This document shows positions 42,605 to 54,342 of a stretch of DNA of 64,000 bases, piece by piece; positions within the stretch are counted from its first letter, which is position 1, and every line of letters begins with the position of its first letter. Made by a program: the position numbers and the translations under genes. A model generated the notes under the pieces. The model worked only from the letters and a program-made list of their open reading frames with translations. It did not search any database and was not told the DNA's origin. Where the stretch lies: positions 39,259,660 through 39,323,659 of the forward strand of contig NC_067206.1 in assembly GCF_026262505.1 (NCBI RefSeq). The letters run 5' to 3'. The stretch is from Trichomonas vaginalis G3. Lineage: Eukaryota > Parabasalia > Trichomonadida > Trichomonadidae.

Positions 42605-45310
42605 CATTTACACTCATTACAATGAAGAAGTTTCGACAAAACATGTACGCTCATTACAATGAAGAAGTTTCGACAAAACATGTACGCTCATTACAATGAA
42701 GAAGTTTCGACAAAACATAAACGAAGAAATCATGACAAAACATGTACGATGAAGAAGTTTCGACAAATCATTTACGTTCATGTTTGACAAAGAATATACG
42801 TTCATTACGATGAAGAAGTTTCGACAAAACATGTACGCTCATTACAATGAAGAAGTTTCGACAAAACATGTACGCTCATTACAATGAAGAAGTTTCGACA
42901 AAACATAAACGAAGAAATCATGACAAAACATGTACGATGAAGAAGTTTCGACAAATCATTTACGTTCATGTTTGACAAAGAATATACGTTCATTACAATG
43001 AAGAAGTTTCGACAAAACATGTACGCTCATTACAATGAAGAAGTTTCGACAAAACATGTACGCTCATTACAATGAAGAAGTTTCGACAAAACATAAACGA
43101 AGAAATCATGACAAAACATGTACGATGAAGAAGTTTCGACAAATCATTTACGTTCATGTTTGACAAAGAATATACGTTCATTACGATGAAGAAGTTTCGA
43201 CAAAATGTACGCTCATTACAATGAAGAAGTTTCGACAAAACATGTACGCTCATTACAATGAAGAAGTTTCGACAAAACATAAACGAAGAAATCATGACAA
43301 AACATGTACGATGAAGAAGTTTCGACAAATCATTTACGTTCATGTTTGACAAAGAATATACGTTCATTACGATGAAGAAGTTTCGACAAAACATGTACGC
43401 TCATTACAATGAAGAAGTTTCGACAAAACATGTACGCTCATTACAATGAAGAAGTTTCGACAAAACATAAACGAAGAAATCATGACAAAACATGTACGAT
43501 GAAGAAGTTTCGACAAATCATTTACGTTCATGTTTGACAAAGAATATACGTTCATTACGATGAAGAAGTTTCGACAAAACATGTACGCTCATTACAATGA
43601 AGAAGTTTCGACAAAACATGTACGCTCATTACAATGAAGAAGTTTCGACAAAACATAAACGAAGAAATCATGACAAAACATGTACGATGAAGAAGTTTCG
43701 AAAATCATTTACGTTCATGTTTGACAAAGAATATACGTTCATTACGATGAAAGTTTCGACAAAACAATGTACGCTCATTACAATGAAGAAGTTTCGACAA
43801 AAGTACGCTCATTACAATGAAGAAGTTTCGACAAAACATAAACGAAGAAATCATGACAAAACATGTACGATGAAGAAGTTTCGACAAATCATTTACGTTC
43901 ATGTTTGACAAAGAATATACGTTCATTACGATGAAGAAGTTTCGACAAAACATGTACGCTCATTACAATGAAGAAGTTTCGACAAAAATGTACGCTCATT
44001 ACAATGAAGAAGTTTCGACAAAACATAAACGAAGAAATCATGACAAAACATGTACGATGAAGAAGTTTCGACAAATCATTTACGTTCATGTTTGACAAAG
44101 AATATACGTTCATTACGATGAAGAAGTTTCGACAAAACATGTACGCTCATTACAATGAAGAAGTTTTCGACAAAACATGTACGCTCATTACAATGAAGAA
44201 GTTTCGACAAAACATAAACGAAGAAATCATGACAAAACATGTACGATGAAGAAGTTTCGACAAATCATTTACGTTCATGTTTGACAAAGAATATACGTTC
44301 ATTACGATGAAGAAGTTTCGACAAAACATGTACGCTCATTACAATGAAGAAGTTTCGACAAAACATGTACGCTCATTACAATGAAGAAGTTTCGACAAAA
44401 CATAAACGAAGAAATCATGACAAAACATGTACGATGAAGAAGTTTCGACAAATCATTTACGTTCATGTTTGACAAAGAATATACGTTCATTACGATGAAG
44501 AAGTTTCGACAAAACATGTACGCTCATTACAATGAAGAAGTTTCGACAAAACATGTACGCTCATTACAATGAAGAAGTTTCGACAAAACATAAAGAAGAA
44601 ATCATGACAAAACATGTACGATGAAGAAGTTTCGACAAATCATTTACGTTCATGTTTGACAAAGAATATACGTTCATTACGATGAAGAAGTTTCGACAAA
44701 ACATGTACGCTCATTACAATGAAGAAGTTTCGACAAAACATGTACGCTCATTACAATGAAGAAGTTTCGACAAAACATGTACGCTCATTACAATGAAGAA
44801 GTTTCGACAAAACATAAACGAAGAAATCATGACAAAACATGTACGATGAAGAAGTTTCGACAAATCATTTACGTTCATGTTTGACAAAGAATATACGTTC
44901 ATTACAATGAAGAAGTTTCGACAAAACATGTACGCTCATTACAATGAAGAAGTTTCGACAAAACATGTACGCTCATTACAATGAAGAAGTTTCGACAAAA
45001 CATAAACGAAGAAATCATGACAAAACATGTACGATGAAGAAGTTTCGACAAATCATTTACGTTCATGTTTGACAAAGAATATACGTTCATTACGATGAAG
45101 AAGTTTCGACAAAACATGTACGCTCATTACAATGAAGAAGTTTCGACAAAACATGTACGCTCATTACAATGAAGAAGTTTCGACAAAACATAAACGAAGA
45201 AATCATGACAAAACATGTACGATGAAGAAGTTTCGACAAATCATTTACGTTCATGTTTGACAAAGAATATACGTTCATTACGATGAAGAAGTTTCGACAA
45301 AACATGTACG
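42605..45310. repeat. 188-bp satellite, right-arm array
   Basis: About 14 copies of the 188-bp unit seen in the left arm, in opposite orientation, with occasional short-unit losses or gains. Open frames spaced at 188 bases reflect a period that is not a multiple of three being reset by stops; they are not genes. Confidence 0.92.
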
Positions 45311-45627
45311 ATTAAATCATGACAAATCATTTACGTTCATGTTTGACAAAGAATATACGTTCATTACGATGAAGTCATGACAAAACATATACGATGAAGA
45401 AATCATGACAAAACATTTATGTTATACAGTAATGTTAGTCATGAATGTTTGTCCTACGTGTTGGCGTTAGTGTTGAAAAATAATGTTTGTCCTACATGAA
45501 GCCGTACAAGCGTTTGAATTTGTTTATGCATAAGATTACTCTCTTGTTTTCTGTATCTATCATACAAACATAAGCAGCACCTGTTTTTGTAAAGTTTATA
45601 TGAAGTTTTCGATAGTTAAGACCAGCA

Positions 45628-47656
45628 ATGACTAAGAACCCTTTGACCTTAGTCAATGAGACCATAGAGGTTGAAGATAATGACATGAAAGAACTAGGAA
45701 TGAATGAGAGAAGTTGTGAAGGATGTTTGAGTCAAAACACATGGTTCTTCAGAGCTGTTAAGAAACTTAGTAAAGAACGACAGAAATATTTTATAGAGAA
45801 GTATTGCAAAGGACATGTAAATGAATTGCTTGAAATAGAACTTAGAGACACTTTCACACTAAAGGACTTGAGAAGAAATAAGTACATGAGTGAAGAAGGT
45901 ATTGACATAGTTAGTGTTATAAATGACTTAAGAAGATGTGTTGTCGTTATTGACGGAGCACGTATGACATATCTAGTGAAAGATTATGATGGAATACGAG
46001 ACACAACAACACTTGTGTCAGTAGATAGCAAGGAATTCAATAAGCTCATGAAGAGTGTTTATGTAGGACGTATTGAGGAGAAGGATGTGAACGCACTGAT
46101 GATTTATGAAGCGGGTCAGAACAAGAACTATCTTATGAAGTCAGGCATGAGATTCTTTGACGAAAGAGATGACATTTACAGCTATTTCAGAGGATATGAG
46201 TATGAGGTACTGAATGAAGTAGATGAAAGCGTTATTGAAGGATATTTGAAACATGTTCACGATGTCATATGTAATGAGGATGAAGAGCTTTATGAGTATG
46301 TTTTGAACTGGTTCGCCTACATCGTTCAAAATCCTTGTGGAAAGACTGGAACAGTACTTTTGTTAATAGGAAAGCAAGGAACTGGTAAGAATGTACTTAG
46401 TAATGTTCTATGCGAGCTCATTAGCAAGTACGCCAACAATAATATAACGGCAATAGAGAATGTGGTTGGTAGATTCAATGCTGCTATTGAGAACATGAAG
46501 CTCATCGTATGCAATGAACTAAGCTCATGCGATACGTCTAAGGTCATGAACCACGACGCACTAAAGTCAATAGTAACAGAGACTCAGTTGGACTTAAATC
46601 AGAAGTGTCAGCCAGTAAGAAAGATAGAGAATGTTTGTAATATCATCATGATATCTAACAACTTCAACTCAGTAAAGATTGACAAAGACGACAGAAGATT
46701 TGTTGTCATTGACGTAAGCAGCAGATACAAAGGAAATTACGAATATTTCTCAAATCTCATTGAAAGCTTTAATGAAGAGTTTTATTCAAACTTACTGACG
46801 TACTTCATGAGGAAAGATTTAAGTGAATTTGATGTAAGGAAGATACCATTCACCAGGGCTAAACAAGAACTCATCGAAATGAACAAAACACCTTACCAAA
46901 TGTTTTACGAGGAGTTCTATGAAAAGTTTGTATCCGGATGGAATTGTACAGAGTGCTACAGAAGATATAAAGAATTTGCGAAGGAGAATGAATTCTTTGC
47001 ATGTAGTTCAAATGTATTTGGTGGCAAGATGAGAGAATTTGTGAAAAGAAGTAGAAAGCGAGACGGTTCTGCAAGAAGTTATATTTACGAAGCAAGTATG
47101 ATATTAGAAGGTCGTGGAAAGAAAGAAACAGTGAATTATGAGGAAGTGCTTGAAAAATTCATGGAGTACATGGGAAGCAATATAACATACAACAAAGACA
47201 TATACAGTGAGTTTAAGTACTATTGTGAACAGCATGAGATTGAAGTAATGAGTAAAGGAGACTTTGAAACGCTTATGAAAGACAGTGAGGAGGTCGTTCA
47301 TGAGAACAGTGATGAAATAGTTCATGAGAACAGTGAGGAGGTCGTTCATGAGAACAATGATGAAATAGTTCATGAGAACAGTGAGGAGGTCATACATGAG
47401 AACAGTTGAAATCGTTCATGATGTCGTTCGTGAAGAAGCCATTGCAACAAAGAATGAGATAAAGGATTTCATAGAACTTAACAAGGAGGAGTTTAAAGAA
47501 GGCTATGAAGTGAAAAGATGTGAAGAAGATTTCTTGGCGTATTTGAAGAAAAAGAGACTAAAGCCAGTGGCTCAAAATAAGTTTCAATCGATGTTTGAAA
47601 AGAAACGTTTGAGCTATGGTGGTGTAAGAAGCACATATTACTTTGTTAAGAAGTGA
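45628..47656 (+). CDS. Superfamily 3 helicase (D5-like) of the Polinton, right-arm copy
   Basis: The main frame (45628-47409, up to 593 residues) carries the SF3 signatures. Walker A is LLIGKQGTGKNVLSN (about residue 247), the Walker B region is NMKLIVCNELSS, sensor 1 is IIMISNNFNS, and DRRFVVIDVSS follows, as in D5-like and Polinton helicases. The tail has five copies of a VHENSEEV/VHENNDEI motif. The last part of the gene (to 47656, LAYLKKKRLKP) is read in another frame, so the copy is broken at about one place. The enzyme would unwind DNA for the element's polymerase. The first ATG may lie at 45628 or a little downstream. It faces away from the palindrome centre. Confidence 0.85.
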
Positions 47657-47724
47657 GGACATTTATTTTTGTCGTTAGTGTTGGAGTTTTGTATTTGTTG
47701 TTAGTGAGAGAATAAATTAAATCA

Positions 47725-47830
47725 TGAACTTTGCCATGGTCTCTGTCCCTAGTAGTTTTCATTAAGTTCTGGAAATAATGAAAGTCATAAACTTTGCCAT
47801 GGTCTCTGTCCCTAGTAGTTTTCATTATCT
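47725..47830. repeat. Tandem repeat of about 63 bp downstream of the helicase
   Basis: AACTTTGCCATGGTCTCTGT followed by CCCTAGTAGTTTTCATTA occurs twice, and a third, shorter relative (ACTTTGCCACACTCTGTCC) lies at about 47980. AGGGACAGCTAGGGACAC at about 48127 is a partial inverse. Confidence 0.7.
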
Positions 47831-48238
47831 CACAGAGTTAATGAAAGTCATACTTTCTATCAGATGAAGCATGCAGATGAACATAATGAAAGTTAGTGAG
47901 TTTGCCACGAGTTATGAATAAAATATTGGCATATTAGATGAGATAGCTGATGAAACAGATGAAGATAAATTAAATCTTGGACTTTGCCACACTCTGTCCC
48001 TAGTTCCTCAAAATCCTTGACAACGTTGCTTAGAAATTTTGGTTCAAAACCTCATCTGATTTTAATCTGTTATGCTACCTGTTAAGTTTCGCGAGATTAT
48101 AAATGTCATGGAGTTATATAAAAAGGAGGGACAGCTAGGGACACTGGAAGTACTTGTAAGGCTATCTGTTAAGATTGCATGAAATACTAAAAAGTCATGA
48201 AATCCATTATCGCTGTGCTAGCTTCACCTTAGAGTAAA

Positions 48239-48475
48239 ATGACAAATAAAGTCACTGAAGCAATGAAACAAAAGTTTTTGGTAGAATACATTAAATCAGG
48301 AACTATTCCAGAAGGTTTTTACATTCATACTATGAAGGATGGTAGAGTTCAGTTTAGAAAGATAAAGCAACCATTAGATAAAGAAGGAATTTTGAGAAAG
48401 ATTAAACTTCATGAGGACAACATTGCTGAACTTAGGAAGAAGTTAGAAGAGTTGGAGAAAGGAAGAGAGTTATAA
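48239..48475 (+). CDS. 78-residue conserved Polinton protein, right copy
   Basis: Almost the same protein as 18740-18976 (MTNKVTEAMKQKFLVEYIK at its start, coiled-coil end RKKLEELEKGREL). The stop is followed by AAGGTGAAAAAAGAGGTGAA-type sequence that would read KVKKEVKKEVRS, the same tail module as in the small protein at 42035-42454. Function unknown; conservation at both element ends suggests a role at the termini or in regulation. Confidence 0.65.
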   Translation: MTNKVTEAMKQKFLVEYIKSGTIPEGFYIHTMKDGRVQFRKIKQPLDKEGILRKIKLHEDNIAELRKKLEELEKGREL

Positions 48476-48640
48476 AGCAATGAATTCAACAAGGTGAAAA
48501 AAGAGGTGAAAAAAGAGGTGAGATCTCACCACTTCACCTAAATTTATTTTTGTGCTATGTTTTCATACGTGTGAAGGTAGTGATATCATTATTTTTTAAG
48601 TTTATTTTTATATAAATGACAGAACAAAAATATAACATTT

Positions 48641-49075
48641 CTACTCAGCAGGAATGAGACCCTTACTGACTATGTATTCGTTTAATGCTTGATGAAAACA
48701 ATGGTACATATTATCGTATGGGTATACACAGCGTCTGTTTCCATCGTCGTCGTATATGTAGAGCTCAAATCCAGTCCAACCTTCTTTTGTACAATATGTA
48801 GCTTTATTTAAGTATGCATTTATGTAGATAAGGCAATTTTCTTCATCGCTCCAGAAATAATTTTTGTTCTTTGTTGAAATAGTTTTCGTTCCTCTGCGAC
48901 CATAAGGAATGTATGCAATGAACTTTGCGTCATAAGGGATTGTAATATATTCAGGGTTTCTTTCATCGTCAATGGGTCTATCTTTGTTAAAATGCATGTT
49001 TCTCAGTTTTACTTGGGTCTTGAATAGTTCACGGAAACGTTCTGGGAAAGAGTCATAGTAAATGTAGTCGGACAT
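48641..49075 (-). CDS. 144-residue Polinton protein (cargo gene)
   Basis: This intact frame begins MSDYIYYDSFPERFRELF and is rich in Tyr and charged residues, with a beta-like middle (NKNYFWSDEENCLIYINAYL) and FELYIYDDDGNRRCVYPYD. No membrane span or known motif is seen. It occupies the slot where the left end carries the unrelated 106-residue gene at 18256-18576. Confidence 0.55.
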   Translation of the reverse strand: MSDYIYYDSFPERFRELFKTQVKLRNMHFNKDRPIDDERNPEYITIPYDAKFIAYIPYGRRGTKTISTKNKNYFWSDEENCLIYINAYLNKATYCTKEGWTGFELYIYDDDGNRRCVYPYDNMYHCFHQALNEYIVSKGLIPAE

Positions 49076-49227
49076 GTCTTTGTAATGAAATAAAAAATTT
49101 TAAAAAAAAAATAAAAATAAGGTTATTTTTTATTTAGTGAGGACGGTAGTGAATTCGTTAGTGAGTTCGTTAGTGAAGTCATTAGTGAAGTCATTTATGT
49201 GTCAGACGGTTTTGCAAATATTTAAGG

Positions 49228-49965
49228 TTAAGTTGGTGTTGTCGTTTGTGTTGTAAAATATACATTAACGGTTTCGTAAAGTGTCAAATTCATATATAAT
49301 GGGTAAGGAGCGCGCAGTGCCACCGTACACGACTTAGGGATACTAACTACATTTGCTTCAACTTCTTTTTTATACTCATCGCTATCCATATATGTCTTCA
49401 GGGCTTTTTGTTTTATCTCTTCATCTTTCAGTACTTTATATTGAGTAGTATGGTTTTTCAAATTTATGACATCTTGTTCCATTTTTGCTACTTCTGCTGC
49501 TTTTTCTGACACTTTTTTCGCATATTCCTCTGTACTTAGTTCTTTCAGTTGTTCTTCTTTCTTCTTTTTCTCTACGTTTAACTCATTGAGTTTCTTTGTG
49601 TGTCTGTCATATTCTAGTTTCTTTTCGTTTTCACTTATTTGCTTCTGTATGTCTATGTTTGACTTTTTGACATCTGATATTTGATTTTTGAGTGAACTCA
49701 AATTCATTTGACTTTGAGGGTTATAGGCTGTTCCGTCTGCAGCTCCACCATAGCCTGCCATTTTCGCTAAAAGTGCTGCTCTTAAACCTCCACTCTGTGC
49801 ACCAAGAACTCGGTTTAAGAGCATAGGGTTGCTTGACATTTGTTGCAACATAGTGGGGTCATTCAGCATTTGTTGTTGCAACTGTTGTTGTGGTGTCAGT
49901 TTTACTATTGGATGTTTCAATGCTCTCTTCCTCTTACGTATATTCTTACGTAGCTTATGTGGCAT
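49228..49965 (-). CDS. Coiled-coil Polinton protein with basic head
   Basis: This intact 245-residue frame has a very basic N-terminus (PHKLRKNIRKRKRALKHP), a Gln/Met/Leu-rich stretch, a Gly/Ala-rich hinge (GGLRAALLAKMAGYGGAADG), a coiled coil (about residues 85-190) and a beta-like C-terminus with SIPKSCTVALRAPYPLYM. A relic of its C-terminal end is found at 18053-18136, fused to the MULE frame. It is the gene nearest the right terminus. A structural or DNA-binding role is possible but not shown. Confidence 0.6.
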   Translation of the reverse strand: MPHKLRKNIRKRKRALKHPIVKLTPQQQLQQQMLNDPTMLQQMSSNPMLLNRVLGAQSGGLRAALLAKMAGYGGAADGTAYNPQSQMNLSSLKNQISDVKKSNIDIQKQISENEKKLEYDRHTKKLNELNVEKKKKEEQLKELSTEEYAKKVSEKAAEVAKMEQDVINLKNHTTQYKVLKDEEIKQKALKTYMDSDEYKKEVEANVVSIPKSCTVALRAPYPLYMNLTLYETVNVYFTTQTTTPT

Positions 49966-50238
49966 TTTAAGTGAAGTTAAAAAGCGGTTTTCGACAGATG
50001 TTTATATGACACTTTTTGTTCAGCACAAAAAACTACTCGGTCAAAGTGTTGTCAGTTTTGTAAAATAACGGTCCTATCTCATTCTATAAGGGGGAAAGTC
50101 TTCTCAAAGTATACTTCCTTGGAACGCCCGTAACTTTTCCTGTAGCGACGATAGACCCTTACTTGTCCGGACAAAGTTATACTATTTTGAGTGCTCTACA
50201 AAAAAAGTCAACGGCGACGACTCTCAAAAATTTTTTAT

Positions 50239-50331
50239 GGGCTAGAGGGCACGAAGTGCCTGGAGGCCCATCCCAAGAAAAAAAAACTTCAGGGCTAGAG
50301 GGCGCAACGCGCCTGGAGGCCCCACTACCTT

Positions 50332-50367
<36 letters not shown>
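50239..50367. other. Polinton terminus: paired hairpins and T-tract, right end of B
   Basis: Hairpins at 50239-50269 and 50292-50323 and a T-run to 50367 repeat the structure at 4308-4421 nearly base for base. Upstream, only AAAAAAGTCAACGGC is shared. The T-tract is longer here. Confidence 0.8.
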
Positions 50368-50371
<4 letters not shown>

Positions 50372-51203
50372 AAGAACTTGACCTATTAAGAAAAGCAGTA
50401 ATGAAAAGAAAATCTGAAATTCATAAAAATTACAAGTTTCTGATGACAATTAGCTTAATTAAACCAGGTACAAGATTATATAATTGTATTTTCTATCCAA
50501 TTATCCATATAATATCTTATCCAGAAAAAATAACTTGATCAATACCAAATGATTTTTTAACTAGTAAATAAAGTATTTTCTTTACACACACATTGTATAT
50601 CATAGTTTTTTTTTTGGTTTCGCAAAACATCCAAAAACAAGTATGCTATAAAAGTGACAATTTTAGCAAAACGAAACCCTTACATTGGGAGTTCTAAGAA
50701 CTTTTCAATTTTGAAAATAACCTTATTCGGAAATTCATGGAAACAGGGGTTAAATCATAAAAGTATGAACTTTTAATGCGAAAGGATGAATTATCATGAC
50801 CATACCTTTCATTTTGAACCAAGTTAATTTTTTGAGAAATTCGTCGACTAATACATGGACTAATACCCATGATGAATTTTTCGATAAGAACCCATGATGA
50901 ATTTTTCGATAAGAACCCAACACATCACCCAAACAATGACATAGGAAAAAGGATTTGACGCGGGTTTTTCTCTGTTTTCAATAAATTAATTCCGGAGTTT
51001 TATTTATTCCTCAAATATTAATAAATACTCTGAAACTTATCCATATTCTAACTTAAGGTTTTACAGTAGTTTATAAAATGTTCAATTAACGCCTTTATAA
51101 TTCTTGTTTTTGGAAATGCATTAAAAACTTAGGTTATTAGCAGCCAATATACTTATATTTTGAAAACTCTTGATCTAATTCATTAGCGCCTTGCATATGA
51201 TTA
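50368..51203. other. Host sequence after the Polinton, no gene
   Basis: AT-rich. AAAAGTGAC at 50650-50658 is followed by GCAAAACGAAACCCTTA, a 17-base string also present at about 5113-5130 beyond copy 1 of the 0.6-kb repeat. A 25-bp unit (CCATGATGAATTTTTCGATA then AGAAC) is duplicated at about 50867-50920. Confidence 0.5.
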
Positions 51204-51440
51204 TCAATTTTTGAATATTTGTTCCAATTTTATTTTTAAATTCCGAATAAACTCAAAATTACATATATAAAATATATCCTCTTGTTTTCCATGTAAATAA
51301 TCTATAGCAAATAAGTTAACATCATCTTTTATTATCGATACATCTTTGTTAGCACTCATATTTATGCGTCCGGAATGATTTTCACTTAAAAATCCAATAA
51401 TAAATACAAATTTATATGTACCTTTTCGTTGGCATGGCAT
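51204..51440 (-). CDS. Short hypothetical protein or gene fragment
   Basis: A 78-residue frame begins MPCQRKGTYKFVFIIGFLSE and contains a mix of hydrophobic and charged residues without a clear membrane span. I do not recognise it. It may be a real small gene or the N-terminal piece of a lost longer one. Confidence 0.3.
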   Translation of the reverse strand: MPCQRKGTYKFVFIIGFLSENHSGRINMSANKDVSIIKDDVNLFAIDYLHGKQEDIFYICNFEFIRNLKIKLEQIFKN

Positions 51441-51652
51441 TATTTAAATTTTTGTTTATCAAAATATCTTTGAATTTCATAAAATACTCTTCTCATTGGC
51501 CCATTGAAAGTATATTAGATAATTTTAAATTTAAGTATCCTATTTTTCAATACATTACTTCCCTTTCATGGAATGCTACGGAATTATAAGATAAAATGTG
51601 ATATAAACGAATAAATTCGATATATAACAAGTCTTTATTACAAACAAAATAA

Positions 51653-53251
51653 TTAAAAATCATCAGGGGCGATTTTGTGCATGAAATAAGTTGCAATTTC
51701 TCGAACATCTTCATCTTCGCTTTGAGTTAAGTCAGCAACTGTATCAATTCCACCACATTCGCTAAATTCATCATATAAACCAGAAGTTCCGTTTTCTTTT
51801 TCCTCAAGATCAAACAAATCAATAAGGCAACGCAAACATCTGTAATTAATAACAGGGTTTTCCATTTCAAGGGCTGTATTTAATGTTTCCATTAAACTTT
51901 TATCTTGATATTCTATTGAAGATTCTTCATCAGCTCTCCAAGTAGAAACTTCGCTAAGCAACGTGAGTACTATAAATGGATTCTGCAGACGCAATACTTC
52001 AAATAGACTAAGAACTAAGGATTGTGCTTGATATGAAGGAAGTAAACTGAATTCTCTGATTACAACCATTGATATATCAATTAATATCGATACTTGCATC
52101 AATCCGATTGTTTGAGATCCTTCTTCTGGACCATTATACGTTTCATCATTAATAATTTCAAAATTTTCCGGAATAAATTTGTAATTTCCGCCGAGATATG
52201 GAGCAAATTCTTCCGTATCCGCATCTTCAGGATTGAACTGTGTATATTCTGGAATTAAAACAGTAAATAGTGTCGAAATTCCTATAAGTATATTTTTTTC
52301 TTGATTTGGAGTTCTAAATATGTAAAGTAATCTAAGAAAAACTCTTGTAAACAAAAATGGGCATGATTGAGCAAAATTTATACAAATACCAAGCAAATAA
52401 TTCAACAAATCATAAGAACAAGTGCCTAAGTATTGTATGAACTCTTTAATTAAAGCATTGTTTGTCATTATTTCATAGAAATCATCATACCTGGAAAGAT
52501 TTAGCATAAATTGTAAGGATTTTGTAGGATGTACTTGAAATGTGATGCTGAAAATGTTTGCATATGCTGTATAGACGTATTCTACGTCATCTTCAACGAA
52601 ATCTTCCATTGCAAGAATTTGTAATAATTTGCAAATTATTCCTGAATAGGAATTTCTATCTAATTCAACGAGCGATAGAAGATTATCAAGGAGATGATTT
52701 GAAATAAAATAGCTTCGAACAGCTTCTGAATAATGAATCACTCTTTGAAGTAATAATAAAACTAATTGAATTTTTCTGTGATCATCTGATTGATTTTCAT
52801 TCAAATTCTTTTTAATGATTTCCCAAAATCCATCTGTAGTCATATCATCTACAAATTCTTCGCATGAGGCAAGTTCAAATAATATTCTAAGGGCTAGAGA
52901 GTAAATTGTGTAAGATTTATGATTGATGAGTTTAGTCAATTCGTATATAAATCCACTTTCTCTAAAATCTTGTGTGTAAGGGATAATATTGTTTGAAAAA
53001 TTGCCAATAAATGCTCCAAATACTTGTTTTATAACTTGATCATTGTTTCCTTGCATAATACTAACGATTTCTTCTAAAGTAATATTAATAAATGGATTAT
53101 TCTCGGAATTATAGTTTTGAATCTCGCCATTCTCGCTAAAAAAGGAGATATCTTCTGTGAAAGAAATGCGATTGATATCTTCGCATAAATCATCAACATA
53201 CTTTAATCGAATTTCATCGAAGTCTTCATCTGCTTTATAACTTTTAAACAT
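51653..53251 (-). CDS. Armadillo-like (importin-alpha-like) helical repeat protein
   Basis: This intact 532-residue protein is all-helical with repeats of about 40-45 residues. LTKLINHKSYTIYSLALRIL and the C-terminal GGIDTVADLTQSEDEDVREI resemble armadillo repeats and the last repeat of importin alpha. The basic importin-beta-binding head of true importin alpha is missing; the N-terminus is acidic. It may bind cargo or scaffold other proteins. An initiator-like TCATA lies about 20 bases before the ATG. Confidence 0.7.
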   Translation of the reverse strand: MFKSYKADEDFDEIRLKYVDDLCEDINRISFTEDISFFSENGEIQNYNSENNPFINITLEEIVSIMQGNNDQVIKQVFGAFIGNFSNNIIPYTQDFRESGFIYELTKLINHKSYTIYSLALRILFELASCEEFVDDMTTDGFWEIIKKNLNENQSDDHRKIQLVLLLLQRVIHYSEAVRSYFISNHLLDNLLSLVELDRNSYSGIICKLLQILAMEDFVEDDVEYVYTAYANIFSITFQVHPTKSLQFMLNLSRYDDFYEIMTNNALIKEFIQYLGTCSYDLLNYLLGICINFAQSCPFLFTRVFLRLLYIFRTPNQEKNILIGISTLFTVLIPEYTQFNPEDADTEEFAPYLGGNYKFIPENFEIINDETYNGPEEGSQTIGLMQVSILIDISMVVIREFSLLPSYQAQSLVLSLFEVLRLQNPFIVLTLLSEVSTWRADEESSIEYQDKSLMETLNTALEMENPVINYRCLRCLIDLFDLEEKENGTSGLYDEFSECGGIDTVADLTQSEDEDVREIATYFMHKIAPDDF

Positions 53252-53637
53252 TTGAACGCAAAATCATGACCTATGATTAATAAATTTATATATATTTCAT
53301 AAAAAAGATGATAAACTCTGTTAAAGGACATGGAATTGTTCATAATTTGATATTCAATAACATAACATAATGAATGAAAGTACGAAATATCAATAGAAAC
53401 ATATGATACATCGACTAGTGCATGGCTTTTTAAAGTCTTATTGCAAAACAAAAAGATGAAACGAGTGCGAATTCATCACGGTGATAGGAAAACTATTTAA
53501 AATACAAATACACTTAAGAAATTGTATTTACGCGATCCAAAACCTATGTATTTGATATCGAAATTACTCAATATTAAATAAGTTACTTGAAGATTAATTT
53601 ATGTAAAACATTAATATATTTTATTTCATTTCTGCAA

Positions 53638-54342
53638 TCAGAAAATACTTGTATATGAAACAGAATTAGTTGTCGAATAGCTCTTATCGCCTGAATCAGA
53701 ATCTGAACTTTCGCTTCGTTCATCATTTGACTTTCTTTGATCAGTGTATGAATAACTCCTCGAATCATAAGATTCTCCAAATACTGATGGTTTGGGCTCT
53801 TGATTTGTCTGAGGAGCTATGCTAGGTGGATTTACAAACATGTCATTTTGTTTATTATTATTCGAATCAAATGATGCTCCGAAAACAGATGGTTTTGGTT
53901 CTTGATTTAATGGAGGAGGTAGAATTGGTGGAGCATTGACAAACATGTCATTTTGTTTATTATTATTCGAATCAAATGATGCTCCGAAAACAGATGGTTT
54001 TGGTTCTTGATTTAATGGAGGAGGTAGAATTGGTGGAGCATTGACAAACATGTCATTTGGTTTGTTATTATTCGAATAAGAATAACTCTTTGAATCAAAT
54101 GAATCTCCAAATACGGATGCCTTTTGTTCTTGATTTGTTTGTGGAGGTAGATTTTGTGCATTTAATAACATGTCATTCGGTTTATTATTATTATCCTTAA
54201 TCGAATATGAATAACTCTTTAGATCAGATGAATCTAGCAAAAGTTTTGCATTTGGTTCTTGAGATGAATCACTATTTGAATCAGATTCATTGACTTCCTT
54301 ATCAACTTTTTCTTCTTTAGGTGGTTCTTCATTTTCAAGTAG
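53638..54342 (-). pseudogene. Cytoplasmic-tail continuation of the next gene, beyond a stop
   Basis: The frame of the membrane protein at 54343-56076 continues open after its TAA for about 234 codons. It encodes an acidic linker and four repeats of about 35 residues with PNDMFVNAPPILPPPLNQEP and KPSVFGASFDS, then a Ser-rich end. The proline-rich repeats look like a signalling-type tail. Either the TAA is a recent mutation or error that cuts off the tail, or the tail is translated separately from an internal ATG at about 54240. Confidence 0.6.

Larger units (their letters stand above)
39535..47616. repeat. Right arm of the 17-kb palindrome
   Basis: Mirror image of 30674-39279. It contains short iterated repeats, six copies of the hairpin module GCCGCTTAGCGGC, one copy of the small KEVRKEVRS gene, a long 188-bp array and a largely open helicase gene. 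The frames here are cleaner than in the left arm. Confidence 0.9.
18053..50367. mobile_element. Composite Polinton (Maverick) region B
   Basis: The left limit is where the MULE gene gives way to Polinton sequence and the right limit is the hairpin/T-tract terminus. It is not one simple element. A left piece (18053-26850) holds small genes, a broken capsid block and an intact polymerase. A low-quality stretch and an assembly gap follow. A palindrome (30674-47616) with a helicase at each outer end and a right end with small genes complete it. About 1 kb at the left (18053-18976) and right (48239-49333) are inverted, diverged copies of each other. No integrase, packaging ATPase or protease is recognised, so this region looks defective or rearranged. 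Several genes are broken, at roughly ten or more places in total. Confidence 0.75.

Noticed and set aside
33240-45305. Many MFCRNFF-type open frames of about 71 codons
   Set aside because: They repeat with the 188-bp satellite, appear on both arms in the same phase and have no protein-like variation; they are by-products of the repeat.
32930-45310. A CRISPR array
   Set aside because: The arrays are regularly spaced, but the units are contiguous with no unique spacers, and the genome is eukaryotic.
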